From an uncultured Oscillospiraceae bacterium (GTDB lineage Bacteria; Bacillota_A; Clostridia; Oscillospirales; Oscillospiraceae): a stretch of DNA of 9,198 bases. Shown here in pieces: positions 1 to 6,202 of the stretch. Position 1 is the stretch's first letter, and the number at the start of each line of letters is the position of its first letter. The DNA is taken from the NCBI GenBank assembly GCA_947631675.1, contig CANRMG010000065.1:1-9198 (forward strand), read 5' to 3'. The notes beneath the pieces were generated by a model. The model saw only the letters and a program-made list of their open reading frames with translations. It was not told the DNA's origin and did no database searches. The position numbers and the translations under genes were made by a program.

Positions 1-207
1 TACACCATCAACAAGTTCTTCGAGAACAACCTGAACGTGTCCGAGACCAGCCGGAAGCTGTTCGTGCACCGCAACACGCTGGTATACCGTCTGGAGAAGA
101 TCAAGAAGCTCACCGGTCTGGACCTGCGGGAATTCGACCATGCCATCGTGTTCAAGGTGGCCCTGATGGTCAAGCAGTATCTCGATTCCCAGAACGCACG
201 CTACTGA
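1..207 (+). CDS. PucR/CdaR-type transcriptional regulator, C-terminal fragment
   Basis: Only the last 68 residues are in the window; the 5' part lies upstream. The fragment is a helix-turn-helix of the PucR C-terminal kind: a run including NVSETSRKLFVHRNTLVYRL (about residues 13-32), followed by an EKIKKLTGLDLR-like segment and a closing helix. The pattern 'S.tA..L.vHrNTl.YRl.kI..ltG.dl' is diagnostic of the HTH that ends PucR/CdaR regulators, which usually sense carbon or nitrogen metabolites through N-terminal domains that cannot be seen here. The stop at 205-207 is 21 nt before ftsE, so co-transcription with ftsE is possible, but no functional link is known to me. The ligand and regulon cannot be inferred. 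Confidence 0.85.
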   Translation, partial: YTINKFFENNLNVSETSRKLFVHRNTLVYRLEKIKKLTGLDLREFDHAIVFKVALMVKQYLDSQNARY

Positions 208-228
208 ATCCCCGGAGGCCCCTTTCCT

Positions 229-927
229 ATGGTCCTGTTTGAAAACGTATCCATGACATACCCCGGGGGGGATATGCCCGCCATAGACGATATGACCTTC
301 TCCATCGACGACGGGGAGTTCGTCTTTCTGGTGGGTCCCTCCGGCAGCGGCAAGACGTCCATCATCAAGCTCATCACCGGTGAGGTGCGGGCCGACGGCG
401 GGGAACTGAACGTGAACGGCTTCGACCTGCGCCGCATCCGGCGGGGCAGGCTTCCCGCCCTGCGCCGGACCATCGGTGTCATCTTCCAGGATTTCCGTCT
501 CATCGAGGATATGACGGTCTACGACAACGTGGCCTTCGCCATGCACATCGTGGGCGCCACCAACCGGGATATCCGGCGGCGGGTGCCCTATGTGCTGGAC
601 CTGGTGGGCCTGTCGGGCCGTGAAAAGCGCTATCCCCGGGAGGTCTCCGGCGGCGAGCAGCAGCGCGTCGCGGTGGCCCGGGCCATCGTCAACAGCCCCC
701 AGCTTCTCATCGCGGACGAGCCCACGGGCAACCTGGACCCGGCCCGCAGCCTGGAGCTGATGCTGCTCATGGACCGGATCAACGACAACGAGATGGGCAC
801 CACCGTCCTGGTGGTGACCCACGAGAAGGAGCTCGTCAACTCCTTCTCCAAGCGGGTCGTCGCCATCGAGGACGGCCGCGTGATCTCCGACGGAATGGAC
901 GGGTACTACAGCTATGAAATCCAGTAA
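229..927 (+). CDS. ftsE: Cell division ATP-binding protein FtsE
   Basis: A 232-residue cytoplasmic ABC ATPase that pairs with FtsX and couples ATP hydrolysis to activation of peptidoglycan hydrolases outside the cell. All nucleotide-binding elements are visible: Walker A GPSGSGKT (36-43), Q-loop Gln87 in IFQDFRL, signature SGGEQQ (140-145), Walker B LLIADEP (159-165), D-loop GNLD (167-170) and switch His198 in VVTHEK. The IFQDFRLI segment and the total length are typical of FtsE rather than of LolD or other MacB-like ATPases, and the adjoining ftsX settles the call. The ATG start is supported by a GGAGG at 214-218, 10 nt upstream. The 3' end overlaps ftsX by 14 nt, implying translational coupling. 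No promoter was recognised in front of it. Confidence 0.96.
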   Translation: MVLFENVSMTYPGGDMPAIDDMTFSIDDGEFVFLVGPSGSGKTSIIKLITGEVRADGGELNVNGFDLRRIRRGRLPALRRTIGVIFQDFRLIEDMTVYDNVAFAMHIVGATNRDIRRRVPYVLDLVGLSGREKRYPREVSGGEQQRVAVARAIVNSPQLLIADEPTGNLDPARSLELMLLMDRINDNEMGTTVLVVTHEKELVNSFSKRVVAIEDGRVISDGMDGYYSYEIQ

Positions 928-1801
928 GATCGGCTACCTCATAAAAGAGGGCTTCAAATCCATCGCCACCCACGGCTTCATGTCCTTCGCCTCCGTCACC
1001 ATCATCGTGGCGTGCCTGGTGATCATGGGCAGCTTCACCCTCATCGCGGTGAACATCGGCTCCATGCTGGACAACCTGGAGGCGGACAACCAGGTCGTGG
1101 CCTACGTGGAGGAGACCTTCACCCAGGAGGAGGCCCAGGCCCTGCAGCCCGAGATCGAGTACATACCCAACGTCCGGCTCTGCCGGTTCGTGCCCCGGCA
1201 GCAGGCCATGGAGGAATTCGCCTCCCAGTTCGACAACCAGTCCCTGTTCCAGGACGTGGATTCCTCGGTGCTCCGGGACCGGTACATCATATATCTGAAC
1301 GACATCTCCCTCATGGAGCAGACCCGGGACCAGCTTTACGACATCATCGGCATCGCCAACGTGGACGCCCATCTGGGCGTGGCGGAGGGCTTTGTGGCGG
1401 TCCGAAACGTGGTCAGCGCCGTGAGCCTTATTTTGGTGGTCGTGCTGGTGGTGGTGAGCGTGTTCATCATGTCCAACACCGTGAAGCTGGCCACCCTGAG
1501 CCGGCGGGAGGAGATCGCCATCATGAAGATGGTGGGCGCCTCCAACTGGTTCATCCGCTTCCCCTTCGTGGTAGAGGGGCTGGTGCTGGGGCTGTTGGGC
1601 GCCATCATCGCCTTTCTGCTGGAATGGGGCGTCTACGACATCGTGGCCAACCGCATCATGGCGGGCCTCATCGGCCGGCTGGTGACGGTGATCCCCTTCG
1701 CCTCGCTCAGCGGCGTGGTGCTGGCGGTGTATCTGGCGGTGGGCCTGGCCGTGGGCGTGTTCGGAAGCACCATCGCCATACGCAATTACCTGCAGGTGTG
1801 A
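914..1801 (+). CDS. ftsX: Cell division protein FtsX
   Basis: A 295-residue integral membrane partner of FtsE. Four hydrophobic segments are visible, at about 24-47, 166-186, 217-238 and 263-288. Between the first two lies an extracellular domain of roughly 115 residues (48-162), the region that in other bacteria binds the coiled coil of PcsB, EnvC or a CwlO cofactor. The segment LATLSRREEIAIMKMVGASNW (from about 192 to 212) is the cytoplasmic coupling region typical of FtsX. The ATG lies inside the end of ftsE and lacks a strong Shine-Dalgarno sequence, so initiation probably relies on ribosomes terminating on ftsE. The C-terminus follows TM4 closely, as usual. The next two genes encode the expected extracellular clients. 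Confidence 0.95.
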   Translation: MKSSKIGYLIKEGFKSIATHGFMSFASVTIIVACLVIMGSFTLIAVNIGSMLDNLEADNQVVAYVEETFTQEEAQALQPEIEYIPNVRLCRFVPRQQAMEEFASQFDNQSLFQDVDSSVLRDRYIIYLNDISLMEQTRDQLYDIIGIANVDAHLGVAEGFVAVRNVVSAVSLILVVVLVVVSVFIMSNTVKLATLSRREEIAIMKMVGASNWFIRFPFVVEGLVLGLLGAIIAFLLEWGVYDIVANRIMAGLIGRLVTVIPFASLSGVVLAVYLAVGLAVGVFGSTIAIRNYLQV

Positions 1802-1855
1802 GGCCCGGAGGGCTTCACACTTCGCTATGTGAGGACTGATCCTCGGGGAGTATCG

Positions 1856-3064
1856 ATGAGAAAGCATCTACGCCTCCGGCCGCTGCTGGCGGGGTTTCTG
1901 GCGGCGCTGTTTCTGGCAGGCTCCCTGCCCGCCTACGCTGCATCCAGCGCCGACATTCAGGACGACATCGACGACCTGAACAGCCAGAAAAGCGACATCC
2001 AGAGCCGCATCGGCGACCTGCAGGCCCAGATCGACAGCCTGGAATACCAGCAGTCCGGCGCTCTGGAAAAAAAGGAAGTGCTGGACCAGAAAAACGACCT
2101 GGCGGCGCAGGAGCTGGACGTGATCGCCGAGCAGGTGGCCATCGTGGACGGTATGATCGCCACGGTCCAGGAGGACCTGGAAAAGGCCAAAGAGGAGGAA
2201 GCCCGCCAGCGGGAACGGTGGCTGGGCCGGCTCCGGGCCATGGAGGAGAGCTCCGACCTGGGATATATCGACGTGCTCTTTGAGGCCAGCAGCTTTTCCG
2301 ACCTTCTGACCAGGATCGACCTGGTGGGGGAGGTCATGGCCTATGACGAGGACCTGGAGGCGGCCTACACCGCCGCCCGGGAGAACGTGGAGGCCCTGGA
2401 AGCCCGGGCCGAGACCATGCTGGCGGAGAACGAGGCCCGCCGCCGGGAGATGGAGGAGAAGCAGGCTCAGCTCGTGACGGACGTGAACGAGGCCTGCGAG
2501 GTGATCGCCTCCATGCAGGAGAACATCGACGACGTCCGCGCCGCCCTGGAGGCGGAGGAGGCCACCAAGGCGGAGCTGGCCGCCATCATCGCGGAAAAGC
2601 AGCAGGAGCTGGAAAAGGCGAAGGCCGCCGAGGGGGCCGCGAGCCCCGGCGCGGTCACCGGCACCGGCTTCATCTGGCCCAGCTATACGAAGGCGCTTTC
2701 AAGCTATTACGGCCCCCGGTATCTGGAGCTGTACGGCTACACCCGCAAGCACGCCGGCGTGGACATCCGTGCCGTGTACGGCTCGGAGATATGGGCCGCC
2801 CAGGGCGGCACGGTCATCACCGCCAACTGGTACGGCGGCTACGGCAAGTGCGTCATGGTGATGCACGACAACGGCTACACCACCGTGTACGGCCATATGT
2901 CCTCCATCGCCGTGTACAACGGCCAGACCGTGGCCCAGGGCCAGGTGCTGGGCTATGTGGGCTCCACCGGCAACTCCACGGGACCGCACCTGCACTTCGA
3001 GATCCGCTCCAACGCGGACCCAACCACCACTTATGATCCGCAGAGCTTCGCCTACTACGGCTGA
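1856..3064 (+). CDS. Secreted coiled-coil M23 (LytM) peptidoglycan peptidase, PcsB/EnvC-like, copy 1
   Basis: A 402-residue exported protein. The signal peptide covers about residues 1-28 (basic start, hydrophobic core, then SLPAYA/A cleavage). A long charged coiled coil follows (about 32-258) containing the block RLRAMEESSDLGYIDVLFEA (126-145), and the C-terminal M23 domain covers about 272-402. Zinc and catalytic residues are present: His299 and Asp303 (HAGVD), His347 (GHM), His378 and His380 (HLH). This predicts an active endopeptidase, unlike EnvC, whose LytM domain is degenerate. The sequence before HAGVD is less canonical than in copy 2. The start chosen is the ATG at 1856, with GGGGAG at 1845-1850 five nt upstream; an in-frame GTG at 1829 would only add nine residues before the signal peptide. 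Position directly after ftsEX points to activation by FtsX. It ends with tandem stops TGA TAA. Confidence 0.9.
   Translation: MRKHLRLRPLLAGFLAALFLAGSLPAYAASSADIQDDIDDLNSQKSDIQSRIGDLQAQIDSLEYQQSGALEKKEVLDQKNDLAAQELDVIAEQVAIVDGMIATVQEDLEKAKEEEARQRERWLGRLRAMEESSDLGYIDVLFEASSFSDLLTRIDLVGEVMAYDEDLEAAYTAARENVEALEARAETMLAENEARRREMEEKQAQLVTDVNEACEVIASMQENIDDVRAALEAEEATKAELAAIIAEKQQELEKAKAAEGAASPGAVTGTGFIWPSYTKALSSYYGPRYLELYGYTRKHAGVDIRAVYGSEIWAAQGGTVITANWYGGYGKCVMVMHDNGYTTVYGHMSSIAVYNGQTVAQGQVLGYVGSTGNSTGPHLHFEIRSNADPTTTYDPQSFAYYG
2227..2338 (+). repeat. Coiled-coil coding island nearly identical between the two hydrolase genes
   Basis: This 112-bp stretch matches 3494-3605 in the neighbouring paralog with five mismatches by eye. 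It contains two exact blocks: 2227-2265 with 3494-3532 (39 bp) and 2290-2338 with 3557-3605 (49 bp). It encodes the RLRAMEESSDLGY...FSDLLTRIDLVGEVM part of the coiled coil. Identity extends through synonymous positions, whereas flanking coiled-coil DNA has diverged more, which suggests recent exchange or strong constraint. Confidence 0.85.
2930..2982 (+). repeat. M23-domain coding island identical between the two hydrolase genes
   Basis: This 53-bp stretch is identical to 4272-4324 in the downstream paralog. It encodes the VAQGQVLGYVGSTGNSTG part of the M23 domain just before the HLH zinc motif. As a direct repeat 1342 bp apart in the same orientation, it could support recombination that fuses or deletes the paralogs. 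Confidence 0.85.
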
Positions 3065-3104
3065 TAAGCGCAGACCCGACCCAGGCACATAAAGGAGAAC
3101 CCCT

Positions 3105-4400
3105 ATGAAGAAACGCAAGGCATTCATATCCGCCGTCTGCATCATCCTGGTGGCGCTGATGATCCTGTCCATCACGGTCATGGTCATCGCCCCCACCGCC
3201 CATGCCCAGACCAGCGCCGAGATCCAGGACGAGATCGACGAACTGGCCAGCCAGCGCAGCGCCATCCAGGGCCGCATGGACGACATTCAGGGTGAGATCG
3301 ACGGCCTGGAATATCAGCAGGCCAACGCCCTGGACAAGAAGCTGATGCTGGACCAGAAGAACCAGCTGGCCCAGGAGGAGCTGCAGGTCATCGACGAGCA
3401 GATCGCTATCATCGACGGCCTCATCTCCAATATCCAGAAGGACCTGGCCGACGCCCGGGAGGAAGAGGCCTACCAGCGTCAGCGCTGGCTCACCCGGCTC
3501 CGGGCCATGGAGGAGAGCTCCGACCTGGGATACCTTGACGTGCTTTTTGAGGCCAACAGCTTTTCCGACCTTCTGACCAGGATCGACCTGGTGGGGGAGG
3601 TCATGAGCTATGACGAGGACCTGCAGGCGGAGTATATCGCCGCCCGGGAGAACGTGGAGGCCCTGGAGGCCCAGGCGGAGGTCATGTTCACGGAGAACGA
3701 GGCCCGCCGGGCGGATCAGGAGGCGAAGCGCACCCAGCTGGAGACCGACATCGCCGCGGCCTGTCAGGTCATCGCCCAGATGGAGACCGACATCGACGAG
3801 TACAACCGGACCCTGGAGCAGGAGGAGGCCACTCAGGCCCAGGTGACGAACCTGATCGTCCAGAAGGAAAAGGAGCTGAAGGAGGCGAAGGCTGCCGAGG
3901 AGGCCGAGCGGCTCCGGCAGCTGGCTGCGCAGCAGGCCGCACAGCAGGCCGCCATGGGCGGCGTGTCCTCCGCGCCCTCCGCGTCTCTGGGCGGCGGCAG
4001 CGGCGCCTGGATGATGTGGCCCAGCTACACCACCTACCTGACGTCCCGGTATGGCATGCGGGTCAACCCCGTGTCCGGCATCTATAAGCTCCACGCCGGC
4101 TGCGACATCGGCGCCAGCTATGGCAGCAGCATCTACGCCGCCGCGGGCGGCACGGTGATCCTGGCCGGCTGGAACGGCGGCTATGGCAACTGCGTGATGG
4201 TGAACCACGGAAATGGCTATACTACCCTGTACGGGCACATGTCCCGCATCGCGGTATCCAACGGCCAGACTGTGGCCCAGGGCCAGGTGCTGGGCTATGT
4301 GGGCTCCACCGGCAACTCCACGGGCCCCCACCTGCACTTCGAGGTCCGGGCCAGCGCTACCGGTGCCACCATGGACCCGCTGGGGTTCAGTTACTACTGA
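3105..4400 (+). CDS. Secreted coiled-coil M23 (LytM) peptidoglycan peptidase, PcsB/EnvC-like, copy 2
   Basis: A 431-residue paralog of the preceding gene. An uncleaved anchor or signal peptide occupies about residues 1-35 (KKRK start, long hydrophobic core, then APTAHA/Q). The coiled coil runs about 37-270, followed by an Ala/Gln-rich and Gly/Ser linker (about 270-300) and an M23 domain (about 303-431). The M23 domain is more canonical than in copy 1: SRYGMRVNPVSG, then His330/Asp334 (HAGCD), His378 (GHM), His409/His411 (HLH). It should be an active zinc endopeptidase acting on cell-wall peptides in the FtsEX pathway. The ATG at 3105 follows AAAGGAG at 3090-3096. Spacing of 40 nt from copy 1 with no terminator seen implies one transcript. 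The main differences between the copies are the linker, the membrane-proximal end and the pre-HxxxD loop, so they may differ in localisation or specificity. Confidence 0.9.
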   Translation: MKKRKAFISAVCIILVALMILSITVMVIAPTAHAQTSAEIQDEIDELASQRSAIQGRMDDIQGEIDGLEYQQANALDKKLMLDQKNQLAQEELQVIDEQIAIIDGLISNIQKDLADAREEEAYQRQRWLTRLRAMEESSDLGYLDVLFEANSFSDLLTRIDLVGEVMSYDEDLQAEYIAARENVEALEAQAEVMFTENEARRADQEAKRTQLETDIAAACQVIAQMETDIDEYNRTLEQEEATQAQVTNLIVQKEKELKEAKAAEEAERLRQLAAQQAAQQAAMGGVSSAPSASLGGGSGAWMMWPSYTTYLTSRYGMRVNPVSGIYKLHAGCDIGASYGSSIYAAAGGTVILAGWNGGYGNCVMVNHGNGYTTLYGHMSRIAVSNGQTVAQGQVLGYVGSTGNSTGPHLHFEVRASATGATMDPLGFSYY

Positions 4401-4418
4401 TCGGAAAGACATACGTAC

Positions 4419-4449
4419 GGACCGGGCGGCTTTGGCCGCCCGGTCCTTT
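4419..4449 (+). terminator. Strong hairpin between hydrolase copy 2 and the S41 protease gene
   Basis: A perfect 12-bp GC-rich stem (GGACCGGGCGGC at 4419-4430 with GCCGCCCGGTCC at 4435-4446), loop TTTG, then only TTTAA. It looks like an intrinsic terminator with a weak U tract, so partial termination is likely. It ends four nt before the AAGGGGA ribosome binding site (4450-4456) of the next gene, so it could also insulate that start or set the downstream expression level. Confidence 0.7.
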
Positions 4450-4460
4450 AAGGGGACAGC

Positions 4461-5642
4461 ATGAAAAACGCAGCGGGCGTGAATCGCTTTTTGAAATACG
4501 CGCTGTGCGTCCTGAGCGGGGCGCTGGCCATGGCGGTCATACTGGTCCTGTGCATGGGCGGCTTTGGGGTGTTTTCCCGGGCGCTGAAGTTCGCCTCCGT
4601 GCTGCACCTGGTGGACAGCCAGTTCGTAGGGGACTATGACCTGGACCAGATCACCGACGAGGCCCTGGCCGGGGCGGTGTACAGCCTGGACGACGACTGG
4701 AGCTACTACATGGACGCAGACAGCTTCCAGGCCTATGAGGACTACTCCGCCAACCAGTACCAGGGCATCGGCGTCACCATCACCAAGGACAGCGAGACCG
4801 GCGGCTTTGCCATCGTGTCCCTGGAAAAGGACGGCCCCGCCCACCGGGCGGGCCTGGCGGCGGGGGACATCATTCTGGCCGCCGACGGAAAGTCCGCGGC
4901 GGATATGACCACGGAGGACCTGCGGGCGGTCATCCAGGCGGACTTCGGCGGTCAGGCGCTGCTCACGGTGCGCCATGCCGACGGGACCGAGGAGGACGTG
5001 AGCGTGTCCTGCGAGCTGGTGTACGATGATCCGGTGAGCGGCGAACTCCTCCGGGACCACGTGGGCTATATCGTCATCGAGAATTTCCACACCGGCGCGG
5101 GCCAGGAGGTCCTGGACATGATAGATGCGCTCCTGGACCAGGGGGCGGACAGCTTTATCTTCGACGTGCGAAACGATCCCGGCGGCCAGGTCAACGAGCT
5201 GACGATGGTACTGGACCGGCTGCTGCCGGAGGGGACCATCTTCCGCCAGACCGACCGGCACGGGAAGGAGTCGGTGGAGACCTCGGACGAGACGTGTCTG
5301 GACCTGCCCATGGCGGTGGTGGTCAACGGCGAGAGCTACAGCGCCGCGGAGTTTTTCGCCGCGGCCCTGCAGGAGTATGACTGGGCCGTGGTGGTAGGCC
5401 AGCCTACCACCGGCAAATCCCGCAGCCAGGTGACCTATTACCTGCGGGACGGCAGCGCGGTGCATCTGTCCCACTACAGCTACCTGACCCCCAATGGGGT
5501 CGATCTGTACGAGCAGGGGGGCCTTACGCCGGACGTGGAGGCTGCCCTCGACGGGGAGCAGGCCCAGCTCTACGCCACAGGGTGGCTGGAGCCGGAGGAC
5601 GATTCCCAGATCCAGGCGGCGCTGGACGCGCTGGGCGCTTGA
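4461..5642 (+). CDS. S41 family C-terminal processing peptidase (Ctp) with PDZ domain
   Basis: A 393-residue membrane-anchored serine protease. A single hydrophobic segment (about 12-36) is followed by an extracytoplasmic N-terminal helical part, a PDZ domain (about 98-175, with QGIGVTI and GPAHRAGLAAGDIILAADGK) and the S41 core. The core shows FDVRNDPGG (234-242), nucleophile Ser294 in ESYSAAEFFAAAL, and Lys319 and Gln323 in GKSRSQ. The 25-residue Ser-Lys and 4-residue Lys-Gln spacings match the Ser/Lys/Gln triad of Tsp/CtpB. It is shorter than Bacillus CtpB and lacks an obvious C-terminal peptidoglycan-binding extension. B. subtilis also carries ctpB next to ftsEX, so the synteny is old. 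A role in trimming or degrading the adjacent hydrolases is inference, by analogy with CtpA proteases that degrade M23 hydrolases in Pseudomonas. The start is supported by AAGGGGA at 4450-4456. Confidence 0.92.
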   Translation: MKNAAGVNRFLKYALCVLSGALAMAVILVLCMGGFGVFSRALKFASVLHLVDSQFVGDYDLDQITDEALAGAVYSLDDDWSYYMDADSFQAYEDYSANQYQGIGVTITKDSETGGFAIVSLEKDGPAHRAGLAAGDIILAADGKSAADMTTEDLRAVIQADFGGQALLTVRHADGTEEDVSVSCELVYDDPVSGELLRDHVGYIVIENFHTGAGQEVLDMIDALLDQGADSFIFDVRNDPGGQVNELTMVLDRLLPEGTIFRQTDRHGKESVETSDETCLDLPMAVVVNGESYSAAEFFAAALQEYDWAVVVGQPTTGKSRSQVTYYLRDGSAVHLSHYSYLTPNGVDLYEQGGLTPDVEAALDGEQAQLYATGWLEPEDDSQIQAALDALGA

Positions 5643-5667
5643 CAGGAAGGGTCTGGGTCACTATAAT
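5639..5667 (+). promoter_or_regulatory. Full-consensus sigma-A promoter for greA-lysS
   Basis: TTGACA at 5639-5644, a 17-nt spacer, and TATAAT at 5662-5667: both hexamers are exact consensus at the optimal distance. The -35 box contains the TGA stop of the upstream protease gene (5640-5642). Transcription would start near 5674, leaving a leader of about 27 nt that carries GGGAGG (5688-5693) before the greA ATG. Confidence 0.88.
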
Positions 5668-5700
5668 ATTCGCGGACAAATTTATCAGGGAGGTATCGGT

Positions 5701-6174
5701 ATGGCGGACACGAAGTACAAAATGAGCCGGGAGCGGTATGAGGAGATCTCCAAGGAACTGGAATACCTGCAGACCGTCCGGGAAAAGGAGGTCTCCGAGC
5801 TCATCAAGGAGGCCAGAAGCTACGGCGACCTGTCGGAGAACAGCGAGTACGACGAGGCCAAGACCGAGCAGGGCAAGCTCTATTCCAAGATCGCGGAGCT
5901 GAAAAATCTCCTGGAGAACGCCGAGATCGTGGAACACAATACCCGCGCCGGTGTCATCAGCATCGGCAGCCGCGTCACCGTGAAGGACGTGGAGCTGGGC
6001 GAGGAGTCCGAGTACCAGATCGTGGGCAGCCAGGAGGCCAACCCCATGATCGGCCGCATCTCCGACGACTCCCCCTTTGGAAAGGGCCTTATCGGCCACA
6101 AGATCGGCGAGACCGTCACTGTGGAGGCCCCCGCCGGGGAGCTCCAGTTCGAGATACTGAACGTCACCTACTGA
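5701..6174 (+). CDS. greA: Transcription elongation factor GreA
   Basis: A 157-residue cytoplasmic factor that enters the RNA polymerase secondary channel and stimulates cleavage of backtracked RNA. The N-terminal coiled coil (about 5-76) carries the tip ARSYGDLSENSEYDEAK (38-54), with acidic residues Asp43 and Glu46 that coordinate the catalytic metal. The C-terminal FKBP-like domain ends in SPFGKGLIGHKIGE (124-137) and a final EILNV strand. Length matches the family (about 158). The ATG at 5701 is chosen over a much longer in-frame extension into the upstream gene, because GGGAGG at 5688-5693 precedes it and the family N-terminus starts here. It is transcribed from the consensus promoter just upstream and lies 28 nt before lysS. 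Confidence 0.97.
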   Translation: MADTKYKMSRERYEEISKELEYLQTVREKEVSELIKEARSYGDLSENSEYDEAKTEQGKLYSKIAELKNLLENAEIVEHNTRAGVISIGSRVTVKDVELGEESEYQIVGSQEANPMIGRISDDSPFGKGLIGHKIGETVTVEAPAGELQFEILNVTY

Positions 6175-6202
6175 AATCTATATACAAAAGAGAGGGAAAC
6201 AT

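Noticed and set aside
1829..1855. Starting hydrolase copy 1 at GTG 1829
   Set aside because: The signal peptide begins properly at Met 1856, which has GGGGAG five nt upstream; the GTG lacks such a site.
2853..5474. An 873-codon open frame on the minus strand opposite the hydrolase and protease genes
   Set aside because: It runs antisense across two well-supported genes. Its His/Gly/Val/Leu-rich composition is the expected mirror of GC-rich coding DNA, and no domain is recognisable.
5494..5700. Extending greA 69 codons upstream to an ATG at 5494
   Set aside because: The extension overlaps the protease gene in another frame, has Arg/Pro/Ser-rich shadow composition, and lies upstream of the greA promoter and ribosome binding site.
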